Positions 41,847 to 49,513 of a stretch of 64,000 nucleotides of DNA are shown one piece after another (position 1 is the stretch's first letter; every line of letters starts with the position of its first letter). The notes beneath the pieces are model-generated. The model had not been told where the DNA came from and searched no databases. It saw nothing but the letters and a program-made list of their open reading frames with translations. Source of the stretch: Steroidobacteraceae bacterium (lineage in GTDB: Bacteria; Pseudomonadota; Gammaproteobacteria; Steroidobacterales; Steroidobacteraceae). The translations under genes were made by a program, and so were the position numbers. The stretch is from NCBI GenBank assembly GCA_041395505.1, contig JAWLAG010000001.1:868001-932000 (forward strand). Reading direction: 5' to 3'.

Positions 41847-44480
41847 ATGACGGTCAAAACACCGCCCAAGATGAGCGCTGCCGACGTGCGCCGCGCATTT
41901 CTCGAATTCTTCCGCGACCGGGGCCATGAAGTCGTGCCGTCCTCGAGCCTGGTGCCGGGCAACGACCCGACGCTGCTGTTCACCAATGCGGGCATGGTGC
42001 AGTTCAAGGACCTGTTTCTCGGCAAGGAGCAGCGCAGCTACCGCCGCGCCGCCTCCAGCCAGCGCTGCGTTCGCGCGGGCGGCAAACACAACGATCTCGA
42101 GAACGTCGGCTACACGGCGCGGCACCACACCTTTTTCGAGATGCTGGGCAATTTCTCCTTTGGCGACTATTTCAAGCGCGAGGCCATCGAGTACGCCTGG
42201 GGATTTGTCACCGAGGTCCTCAAGCTCGATCCGGCGAGGCTGTGGGTCACGGTTTTCGAGGAAGATGACGAGGCCGCGGACCTGTGGCTGAATCACATCG
42301 GGGTCGACGACGCGCGATTCACTCGCCTCGGCGAGAAGTCGAACTTCTGGGCCATGGGTGATACCGGCCCCTGCGGACCCTGCAGCGAAATCTTCTATGA
42401 CCACGGCCCCGACATTCCCGGTGGTCCGCCGGGTTCGCCGGACGAGGACGGCGACCGCTATGTCGAGATCTGGAACCTCGTGTTCATGCAATTCGACCGC
42501 TCGAGCGATGGCCAGCTCACTCCGCTGCCGCGGCCGTCCGTCGACACCGGCGCAGGCCTCGAGCGCCTCGCCGCGGTGATGCAGGGCGTGCACAACAACT
42601 ACGACATCGACCTGTTCCGCAATTTGATCGAAGCGGCCGCGAAACTCGCGGGTACGACGGATCGCAGTCACAATTCACTGCGCGTGATCGCAGATCACAT
42701 TCGCGCCACGAGTTTCCTCATGGTCGACGGTGTCATGCCCGCGAACGAAGGGCGCGGTTATGTCCTACGCCGCATCATGCGACGCGCCATCCGTCATGGC
42801 TACAAGCTCGGAATTCGCGAGCCTTTTTTTCACCGGCTGGTGGCGCCGCTCGCCAGGGAAATGAGCGGTGCCTATCCGGAACTCGCGCGGGCGCAATCGC
42901 GCGTCTCCGAATGGATCCTGCTCGAGGAGCAGCGCTTCGCGGAGACACTCGCCAACGGCATGTCCCTGCTCGAGGGGGCGATCGCCTCGCTCGGTGAGCG
43001 TCGCGAGATCGATGGCGCGACTGTTTTTCGCCTCTACGATACCTTCGGATTCCCGGTCGATCTCACGGCTGACATCGCCCGCGAGCGCGGCCTTGCCATC
43101 GACCAGGCCGGCTTCGACGCGGCCATGCAGGAGCAGCGAGATCGCGCCCGCGCCGCTTCGCGTTTTGCGGTCGACCAGCAGGCTGTGCCCCAGACCGACG
43201 TTGCGAGCGAATTCACAGGCTATGCAACGGTCGCCGGCGAGGCCCGGGTGGCAGCGATTTTCGTCGACGGCAAGCCGGTGTCCGCGGTCGTTGCGCCGCA
43301 GAAGGCCGAGGTCATACTCGATCGTACGCCGTTCTACGCGGAATCAGGCGGACAGGTCGGCGATCGGGGCGTGCTGATGGCCGGCGATTCGCGCTTCGTC
43401 GTCGACGATACGCAGAAGCGTGGCCGCGCGCATAGTCATATTGGTGAGCTGGCCGCCGGACGACTCGCCGTCGGCGAGCGCGTCAGTGCAGAGGTTGCCG
43501 CCGATCAGCGCGAAGCGACTGTGCTCAACCATTCCGCGACCCACTTGCTGCACGCGGCGCTGCGCCAGGTGCTCGGTACCCATGTCGAGCAAAAGGGCTC
43601 GCTGGTGGAGGCGGCACGTCTGCGTTTCGATTTCTCTCACTTCAAACCGCTCACTGACGACGAGCTGAACGCGGTCGAACGGCTGGTCAACCGGCAGATC
43701 CGCGACAATGCAGCCGCCACGGCGGAAGTGATGGCCTACGACGATGCGATCGCAGGCGGCGCCATGGCATTGTTCGGCGAGAAATACGACAGCCGGGTCA
43801 GGGTTCTGCGCATCGGCGAGTTCTCGACCGAGCTCTGCGGCGGCACGCACGTCGCACGCGCCGGCGACATCGGCTTGTTCAAGATTACGGGCGAGAGCGG
43901 GGTCGCGGCAGGTGTGCGGCGCATCGAGGCCGTGACCGGCGAAGCCGCCTGGCAGTATGTCGCGCATTCCGAATCGCTGCTCAACACAGCGGCAAGCCAG
44001 TTGCGCACGACGCGGGATGAACTCACATCGCGCGTGCAGGACACACTCGAACGTGTGAAGCAGCTCGAGCGCGAGTTGCGTGCGGCGCGCGACAAGCTGG
44101 CGAGCGGGGCGGGCCAGGACCTCGCTGCCGCGGCGGTGCAGGTGGGTCCGGCGCGCCTGCTCGCCAAGGTCATCGACGATGCCGATGCGGCGGCGCTTCG
44201 AAATGCCGTCGATGGCCTCAAGTCGCGCCTCGGCACGGCGGTCATCGTGCTCGCCTCGGTGCAGGCGGCCGATCGGCTGACGATCGTCGCCGGAGTCACT
44301 GACGATCTGACCGGACGAATACGCGCCGGTGATGTCGCCAATCACGTGGCGCGCCAGGTCGGTGGCCGCGGCGGCGGCCGCGCCGATTTCGCCCAGGCGG
44401 GAGGCAAGGACGCGGCCGCTTTGCCGGGCGCGTTGGCCGGAGTTCGTGACTTCGTCGCGGCCGGCCTCGGCCTCGCCTGA
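41847..44480 (+). CDS. alaS: alanyl-tRNA synthetase
   Basis: A full-length 877-residue class II synthetase: catalytic domain with FFEMLGNFSFGDYFK and motif 2/3 regions, tRNA-recognition domain (RVIADHIRATSFLMVDGVMPANEGRGYVLRR), editing domain with the HxxxH and CxxxH metal sites (NHSATHLLHAAL and CGGTHVARAGDIG), and the C-terminal DHHA1/C-Ala domain with GGRGGGRADFAQAGG. It lies between recX and lysC, the standard gammaproteobacterial order. Confidence 0.98.
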   Translation: MTVKTPPKMSAADVRRAFLEFFRDRGHEVVPSSSLVPGNDPTLLFTNAGMVQFKDLFLGKEQRSYRRAASSQRCVRAGGKHNDLENVGYTARHHTFFEMLGNFSFGDYFKREAIEYAWGFVTEVLKLDPARLWVTVFEEDDEAADLWLNHIGVDDARFTRLGEKSNFWAMGDTGPCGPCSEIFYDHGPDIPGGPPGSPDEDGDRYVEIWNLVFMQFDRSSDGQLTPLPRPSVDTGAGLERLAAVMQGVHNNYDIDLFRNLIEAAAKLAGTTDRSHNSLRVIADHIRATSFLMVDGVMPANEGRGYVLRRIMRRAIRHGYKLGIREPFFHRLVAPLAREMSGAYPELARAQSRVSEWILLEEQRFAETLANGMSLLEGAIASLGERREIDGATVFRLYDTFGFPVDLTADIARERGLAIDQAGFDAAMQEQRDRARAASRFAVDQQAVPQTDVASEFTGYATVAGEARVAAIFVDGKPVSAVVAPQKAEVILDRTPFYAESGGQVGDRGVLMAGDSRFVVDDTQKRGRAHSHIGELAAGRLAVGERVSAEVAADQREATVLNHSATHLLHAALRQVLGTHVEQKGSLVEAARLRFDFSHFKPLTDDELNAVERLVNRQIRDNAAATAEVMAYDDAIAGGAMALFGEKYDSRVRVLRIGEFSTELCGGTHVARAGDIGLFKITGESGVAAGVRRIEAVTGEAAWQYVAHSESLLNTAASQLRTTRDELTSRVQDTLERVKQLERELRAARDKLASGAGQDLAAAAVQVGPARLLAKVIDDADAAALRNAVDGLKSRLGTAVIVLASVQAADRLTIVAGVTDDLTGRIRAGDVANHVARQVGGRGGGRADFAQAGGKDAAALPGALAGVRDFVAAGLGLA

Positions 44481-44512
44481 CGCAGTCGGCCGGGCGCCAA
44501 CGCGCGCAATAC

Positions 44513-45751
44513 GTGTCCAGGCTGGTCCAGAAATTCGGTGGCACATCCGTCGGCAGCCCGCAGCTGATCCGCCAGGTCGCCGAGCGCATAGCGCGCACCT
44601 GCGCCGCCCGGCACGAAGTAGCGGTCGTGGTGTCCGCGATGGGGGACAGTACCGATCGCCTGATCGATCTCGCGCGCCAGGTCGTACAGCGGCCGATGCC
44701 ACGCGAGCTCGATGCACTGCTCGCCACGGGCGAGCAGGTGTCCACCTCGCTCCTCGCCATGGCGCTCAACGCGCTCGGTGTCGAGGCGAAGTCGTTCAGT
44801 GGCTGGCAGTTGCCGATTCAAACGAGCGCCGTGCACGGGCGAGCACGCATCGAGGCAGTTGCGACGACGGGTCTGCGAAGTGCCATGGCGCAAGGCATCG
44901 TGCCGGTGGTCGCGGGATTCCAGGGCGTGGATACCGCCGGCAACGTAACTACCATCGGTCGCGGTGGTTCAGATACCTCCGCCGTCGCGCTGGCGGTTGC
45001 CCTCGAGGCGTCCGAGTGCCAGATTCTGACCGACGTCGACGGCGTATTCACCACCGACCCGCGCCTGGTACCTGGCGCGCGCCTGATCCCGAAACTGAGT
45101 TTCGAGGAAATGCTGGAACTTGCCGGCCAGGGCTCGCGCGTCCTGCACGCGAGGTCGGTCGAGTTCGCAACCAAATACAACATGCCGATACGCGTCGCGT
45201 CGACACATGGGTTCGGCGACGGCACACTGATTTCCCGGGAGGAAGCCAACATGGAAGCGCCACTCGTTTCAGGTATTGCCTTCAACCGCGACGAAGCGCA
45301 GTTGACCGTGACGGGATTGCCCATCGCCCGGGATATCGTTCATCGCGTCCTGCAACCGTTTGCGGCTGCGCACATCGAGATCGACATGATTGCGTTGACG
45401 CAAGCTCGCAACGCCACAACCGAAATCTCGTTCACGGTGGATCGCGAGCATTACGCCGTCGCATTGGAGCTGGTGCGGGCGGCTGTATCGGGTGTCCCCG
45501 GAGCAGCCGTGGAGGGCGACGCCAGGGTTGCAAAAATCGCAGTTGTCGGTGTCGGCATGCGCTCACATGCCGGTGTGGCGGCAAAAATGTTTGAGACACT
45601 GTCAAATATCGACGTTCCAGTTCGCCTGATTTCGACTTCGGAGATAAAAATTGCAGCTCTTGTGCCGGAAAAAACATTAGAATTGGCGGTCAAGGAACTA
45701 CACGCCGCTTTTGGTCTGGACGGCCTCAAGGAGGTGAGCGGCACACGATAA
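44513..45751 (+). CDS. lysC: aspartate kinase, lysine-sensitive type
   Basis: Phosphorylates aspartate in the first step to lysine, threonine, methionine and diaminopimelate. The 412-residue protein has the kinase domain with KFGGTSVG at residues 6-13 and two C-terminal ACT domains (about 265-405), typical of the feedback-inhibited monofunctional group. Translation starts at GTG (44513). Some members of this group make a second, smaller ACT-only product from an internal start; that cannot be seen here. The lysC-csrA-tRNA-Ser order is also found in pseudomonads. Confidence 0.95.
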   Translation: MSRLVQKFGGTSVGSPQLIRQVAERIARTCAARHEVAVVVSAMGDSTDRLIDLARQVVQRPMPRELDALLATGEQVSTSLLAMALNALGVEAKSFSGWQLPIQTSAVHGRARIEAVATTGLRSAMAQGIVPVVAGFQGVDTAGNVTTIGRGGSDTSAVALAVALEASECQILTDVDGVFTTDPRLVPGARLIPKLSFEEMLELAGQGSRVLHARSVEFATKYNMPIRVASTHGFGDGTLISREEANMEAPLVSGIAFNRDEAQLTVTGLPIARDIVHRVLQPFAAAHIEIDMIALTQARNATTEISFTVDREHYAVALELVRAAVSGVPGAAVEGDARVAKIAVVGVGMRSHAGVAAKMFETLSNIDVPVRLISTSEIKIAALVPEKTLELAVKELHAAFGLDGLKEVSGTR

Positions 45752-45837
45752 GCAAGTAATGGCCAGAAACGTGGCTCGCGCAGGATGGCGCGTGGCCACA
45801 CGCTAGGCCAAGGTTGAAACAGAATGAGGCCATCTCA

Positions 45838-46095
45838 ATGCTCATTTTGACTAGAAGAGTGGGCGAGACCGTCATGATCGGCGGCGAAATCACCGTTACC
45901 GTACTCGGGGTCAAGGGAAATCAGGTTCGCATCGGCATCAATGCTCCCAAGGACGTGTCCGTGCACCGAGAAGAAATCTACGAACGCATCAAGCGCGAAG
46001 TAGGCGATGTCATTGCCGATGACGAAACCGACAGCGATGAGCCGGGGACTCCGGGCAAGAAATCACCCGATCGCGCGGAATTCGCATTTGTCTAG
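45838..46095 (+). CDS. csrA: carbon storage regulator CsrA
   Basis: A dimeric RNA-binding protein that represses or stabilises mRNAs at GGA motifs. The ATG at 45838 gives the canonical MLILTRRVGETVMIG; an upstream in-frame ATG at 45814 is discarded. The RNA-binding residues at both edges (Leu4, Arg6, and VHREEIYERI with the key Arg near residue 44) are present. The 85-residue product has a longer acidic C-terminal tail than the 61-residue Escherichia coli protein; such tails are common in this clade. GAGG precedes the start. Confidence 0.95.
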   Translation: MLILTRRVGETVMIGGEITVTVLGVKGNQVRIGINAPKDVSVHREEIYERIKREVGDVIADDETDSDEPGTPGKKSPDRAEFAFV

Positions 46096-46166
46096 GGCGC
46101 TCTAGGTCGCGCGGAACAATCGAGCTCCTTGCATGCGCTCAGGCGGTGGCGGCCTGTGCTGGTTGC

Positions 46167-46195
46167 TTTACGCCAAAGAGTCGCGCCAGTATCAT
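46167..46195 (+). promoter_or_regulatory. candidate promoter of tRNA-Ser
   Basis: TTTACG (46167-46172) and TATCAT (46190-46195) are separated by 17 bp, about 70 bp upstream of the mature tRNA 5' end. The -10 matches 5 of 6 consensus bases, the -35 four of six. Confidence 0.35.
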
Positions 46196-46265
46196 GAGCC
46201 CGCGGCGCGCCGGGCGGGACGCCGCGTTTCCCCAAGCGACTGAAATGACAGGATTTACTCTGCCC

Positions 46266-46356
46266 GGAGAGATGGCCGAGTGGTCGAAGGCGCACCCCTG
46301 CTAAGGGTGTAAGGGTCAAAAGCCCTTCGAGGGTTCGAATCCCTCTCTCTCCGCCA
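46266..46356 (+). tRNA. tRNA-Ser (anticodon GCU)
   Basis: A 91-nt class II tRNA with encoded CCA. Acceptor stem GGAGAGA pairs with TCTCTCC, discriminator G, D arm with GGCCGAGTGG, anticodon stem CACCC/GGGTG around loop CTGCTAA (anticodon GCU, reading AGC and AGU), a long variable arm as required for serine, and T arm GAGGG-TTCGAAT-CCCTC. It follows csrA, as in pseudomonads. Its last 18 nt are the beginning of a tandem repeat that runs downstream. Confidence 0.97.
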
Positions 46357-46766
46357 GTTTCATGCGCCGACGGTTCAGGATTCGAACCCTCGAAATCGAT
46401 CAAGCCCGGGTTCGAGCGAGCCGAAGCGGCAGCGCAGGCGAGCGACGCCGGAGCGCGCGAGCGCGACGGCGGTCCCGAGCGTAAGCGAGGGACGAGGGCG
46501 CGCAGCGCCCGAGCCATCCCTCTCTCTCCGCCAGTTTCATGCGCCGACGGTTCAGGATTCGAACCCTCGAAATCGATCAAGCCCGGGTTCGAGCGAGCCG
46601 AAGCGGCAGCGCAGGCGAGCGACGCCGGAGCGCGCGAGCGCGACGGCGGTCCCGAGCGTAAGCGAGGGACGAGGGCGCGCAGCGCCCGAGCCATCCCTCT
46701 CTCTCCGCCAGTTTCATGCGCCGACGGTTCAGGATTCGAACCCTCGAAATCGATCAAGCCCGGGTT
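46339..46766 (+). repeat. 177-bp tandem repeats starting with the tRNA-Ser 3' end (2.4 copies)
   Basis: Copy 1 is 46339-46515, copy 2 is 46516-46692, and a partial copy 3 is 46693-46766; the copies are identical by eye. Each begins ATCCCTCTCTCTCCGCCA, the last 18 nt of tRNA-Ser. Each then contains the exact reverse complement of the tRNA T arm (17 nt: 46378-46394, 46555-46571, 46732-46748). In the two full units, GC-rich hairpins follow (GTCCC/GGGAC and GGGCGC/GCGCCC; in copy 1 at 46472-46493 and 46496-46510). Copy 3 ends 13 bp inside the 3' end of the next, convergent gene. The layout mirrors the 178-bp repeats with tRNA-Tyr 3' ends at Escherichia coli tyrT, source of rtT RNA. The units could therefore be released as small RNAs when the tRNA is processed; that is inference. 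Confidence 0.92.
46362..46484 (+). other. 40-codon arginine-rich frame within each tandem repeat
   Basis: In copy 1 an ATG frame runs 46362-46484, and is repeated exactly at 46539-46661. It encodes 40 residues, 16 of them arginine, beginning MRRRFRIRTLEIDQ and ending in RARRRSRA. No Shine-Dalgarno sequence precedes the ATG, and GC-rich DNA favours arginine codons by chance, so expression is doubtful. It is recorded because the analogous Escherichia coli tyrT repeats encode a small protamine-like peptide (Tpr). In copy 3 the frame runs on out of the repeat to 46967, antisense to the next gene. Confidence 0.25.
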
Positions 46767-47365
46767 TTGCGTTGCGGCTTGGCCGCCAGGAACTGCCTGA
46801 TACGCAGGCCCCGTCGCGAGTCCAGGATCAGTTGTTGCAAGCGACCTTGGCGCGTCGCCTCACGTTTGGCGCTGATGACCCACCAGATGGCTGCGCGCCG
46901 ATACGATGGGACTTGCGAAGTGAAGAATTCGAATGCGACGCTGTCGCGCCGCAATTCGGCTTTGTAGGGCGCCGGCAGATCGGCCGGTCGCGTCTCGTAG
47001 GAATAGACGCCACTGCGGTTCTCGCGCCGAGCCGCGAATGCGGTCCTGCCTGCGACAGTCATTCGCCCCTGCTTGAGAAGTCCAAGCGCGCGCTCGGTAT
47101 TGGCCCGACTCCAGGTGCTGCCCGCATTGCGCGGGCTGAAGCGTATCTTGTACCGGCCCTGATCCACGCGCTTGCGTATCCCGTCGATCCAGCCGAAGCA
47201 CAATGCTTCGTCGACCGATTGCTGCCAGCTGAGATGGTCCTTGCCCGTAGCGACCTTGTAATAGCCGACCCACAATGAACGCCGCGAGCGCGCGTTGATT
47301 TGGAACCAACGGCGCAGCTGTGCTGCTGACTTGAAATACGCCGGATTCGCTTCGGTACCGTTCAC
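46754..47365 (-). CDS. YdeI/OmpD-associated family protein
   Basis: A 203-residue cytoplasmic protein of the YdeI family, linked to bacteriocin resistance and cationic-peptide protection in some bacteria but without a known activity. Family features are the opening NPAYFKSAAQLRRWFQINA, the central SWQQSVDEALCFGWIDGIRKRVD and YKIRFSPRNAGSTWSRANTERA, and a C-terminal basic domain. I chose GTG at 47365; a longer in-frame ATG at 47446 would overlap the divergent PQQ-protein gene. Its last five codons and stop lie inside the third copy of the tRNA-derived repeat, so the repeat edge touches the gene's end. Confidence 0.82.
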   Translation of the reverse strand: MNGTEANPAYFKSAAQLRRWFQINARSRRSLWVGYYKVATGKDHLSWQQSVDEALCFGWIDGIRKRVDQGRYKIRFSPRNAGSTWSRANTERALGLLKQGRMTVAGRTAFAARRENRSGVYSYETRPADLPAPYKAELRRDSVAFEFFTSQVPSYRRAAIWWVISAKREATRQGRLQQLILDSRRGLRIRQFLAAKPQRKTRA

Positions 47366-47431
47366 GGTTGCAGCCTTGACTTGCTTGCGGCTAACAAGGT
47401 AGTGTCCCGGCACAATGCCGAGGCATTGCCA

Positions 47432-49507
47432 ATGGCCGTAGCGCATAGTCTAAACATCTTCCTGCTGCTGGCCGTCGCGGCCTCGGGCATTACGCTCGGC
47501 GCGGAGCCAGCGAGCCAGTCCACACCGGCAACCGCCGGAAAGGTCGCCTTCGAACACTATTGCGTCGAGTGCCACCACGTCACCTTGCGTGGGACAGGCC
47601 ATGGACCTGCGCTCGATGGCGATCAGTTTCGGACTCACTGGCGTACCAGGAGTGCGAGCGAACTCGCCACCTATATACGAACGGCGATGGCGTCGGCCAT
47701 GCCCTCGTCGGTCGACGCTCAGGTATTCGCCGACCTCGCGAGTTATCTGCGCGAACACAATGGCATCCATCCACCGGGCGGCGATGCCAAAGCAGTGGAC
47801 GCCGAGGAATCCCAGAAATGGCAAGGCGCGCGCGGCATAGCGGAGGCCGCCGCCCGCGCCGGGCAATGGACCAATCGGGAAACCGGGCCGCTCACTTCGG
47901 TCACTGACGACATGCTGCGCAATCCACCGGCGGCCGATTGGCTCAGCTGGCGCCGCACACAGGACGGGCAGGGGTTCTCGCCACTCTCGCAGGTCAATCG
48001 CAATACTGTCGGTCGATTGCGCCTCGCCTGGGCCATGACCATGCGCGAGGGCAGCAACCAGGTCACGCCGCTCGTGCACGATGGCATCATGTTCCTGATC
48101 CATCCGGGGAACGTCGTGCAGGCGATCGACGCCGCAACGGGTTCGCTCATCTGGGAATACGCCTATCCCCATCCCGCCGAGTCACGCACGCTCGGCGGAC
48201 CGACTCGAAATATCGCCATCTACAAGGATCGCCTCATCGTCGCGACCTATGACGCGGCGCTGATAGCGATCGAGGCGCGTACGGGCAGGCTCATCTGGCG
48301 AACGCAACAGGCCGATTACACATTGGGCTACACGCACACGTCGGGACCATTGATTGCCGATGGTGTCGTGGTCAGCGGCATCAATGGCTGTGAGCGCTTC
48401 AAGAAGGAAGGCTGCTTCATCACGGGCCACGATCCCGAGACCGGGCGGGAGTTGTGGCGCACCTCGACGATTGCCTTGCCCGGTGATCCCAACGACGCGT
48501 CCTGGGCCGGCGTACCGGTGCCATTGCGCGGTGGCGGCGACAACTGGATCACAGGCAGTTATGACCCCGATCTGAAACTGGTGATCCTCGGAACCTCCCA
48601 GGCCAAGCCCTGGGTTGCGGCGAGTCGCGGCATGACGCCGAAGGCGGCGGCGCTCTACACCAACTCGACGCTGGCCCTCGACCCGCATACCGGCAAGATT
48701 CGCTGGTACTTCCAGCATGTCGGTGGCGAATCGCTCGATATGGAAACCGGCTTCGAGCGCGTGCTGGTGGATGACGACGGGAGGAAGCTGGCCGTGACGG
48801 TTGGCAAGGATGGCATCCTCTGGAAACTCGACCGCCGCAACGGCAGGTTCGTGGATTTCGCCGAAATGTTGCCGCAGAACATCTTCGAGCCGCTCGACAA
48901 GCGCACCGGCAAATTGAAATATCGCGCGGATATCCTCGAAGCGCGCATCGGCACGACCGTGTCGGTCTGCCCGAGCCTCTACGGCGGCCATAACTGGCAG
49001 GCGAGTGCCTACAACCCGGCAACGCGCGCACTCGTCGTGCCGCTGCACCAGCTCTGTGCCGAATTCACGGGCGAAGCCGTGGACATGCGCGAGGGCGGCG
49101 GTGGCTATGGTGGCCAGTCGACGGTCATGCCCATGCCGGGAACCGATGGCCTGCTCGGCCGCCTGACAGCCATCGATGTGCGCAGTCTGAAGCCGCTATG
49201 GAGCCACACGCAGCGGGCATTGTTCCTGACCGGCGTGCTTAATACCGCGGGAGGATTGAGTTTTGTCGGCGACCTCGATCGCTATTTCAAGGCCTTCGAT
49301 GTCGATACCGGCGAGGTCCTCTGGCAAACGCGCCTCGGCGCACCACTGCACGGCTACCCAATCACCTATTCGGTTGGCGAGAAACAATTCATCGCCGTGC
49401 CGACTGGCATGGGCGTATTCAAACTGATGACGGCTCGCGAGTCGCCCGATATCTATCAACCTCAAGGCGGCAATGAACTCTACGTTTTCGAGCTGTCACC
49501 GCCGTAG
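47432..49507 (+). CDS. PQQ-dependent dehydrogenase with N-terminal cytochrome c domain
   Basis: A 691-residue exported quinohaemoprotein. A signal peptide (ends near residue 24) is followed by a haem c domain with CVECH (Cys44, Cys47, His48) at residues 35-115, then an eight-bladed PQQ propeller (about 160-690) with repeated W-motifs such as ALDPHTGKIRWYFQ and AIDAATGSLIWEY. In well-known quinohaemoprotein alcohol dehydrogenases the haem domain is C-terminal and the propeller has a vicinal Cys-Cys; here the order is reversed and the nearest pair is split (GCERFKKEGC). It probably oxidises an alcohol or aldehyde in the periplasm and passes electrons to its own haem. Substrate unknown. ATG at 47432 is chosen because it begins the signal peptide. 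Confidence 0.85.
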   Translation: MAVAHSLNIFLLLAVAASGITLGAEPASQSTPATAGKVAFEHYCVECHHVTLRGTGHGPALDGDQFRTHWRTRSASELATYIRTAMASAMPSSVDAQVFADLASYLREHNGIHPPGGDAKAVDAEESQKWQGARGIAEAAARAGQWTNRETGPLTSVTDDMLRNPPAADWLSWRRTQDGQGFSPLSQVNRNTVGRLRLAWAMTMREGSNQVTPLVHDGIMFLIHPGNVVQAIDAATGSLIWEYAYPHPAESRTLGGPTRNIAIYKDRLIVATYDAALIAIEARTGRLIWRTQQADYTLGYTHTSGPLIADGVVVSGINGCERFKKEGCFITGHDPETGRELWRTSTIALPGDPNDASWAGVPVPLRGGGDNWITGSYDPDLKLVILGTSQAKPWVAASRGMTPKAAALYTNSTLALDPHTGKIRWYFQHVGGESLDMETGFERVLVDDDGRKLAVTVGKDGILWKLDRRNGRFVDFAEMLPQNIFEPLDKRTGKLKYRADILEARIGTTVSVCPSLYGGHNWQASAYNPATRALVVPLHQLCAEFTGEAVDMREGGGGYGGQSTVMPMPGTDGLLGRLTAIDVRSLKPLWSHTQRALFLTGVLNTAGGLSFVGDLDRYFKAFDVDTGEVLWQTRLGAPLHGYPITYSVGEKQFIAVPTGMGVFKLMTARESPDIYQPQGGNELYVFELSPP

Positions 49508-49513
49508 CACTCA

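Noticed and set aside
46092..46757. Long minus-strand frame with internal repeats across tRNA-Ser and the tandem repeats
   Set aside because: It is antisense to the tRNA and its repetition follows from the DNA repeats. The part read from the tRNA complement resembles a common mis-annotation of tRNA-Ser loci.
46339..46766. The tandem repeats as a CRISPR array
   Set aside because: The units are contiguous 177-bp copies without variable spacers, and no cas genes are near.
46339..46766. The tRNA 3'-end duplications as attL/attR of an integrated element
   Set aside because: The copies are only 177 bp apart with no integrase or cargo between them, so this is a tandem repeat and not an integrated island, although an ancient recombination origin is possible.
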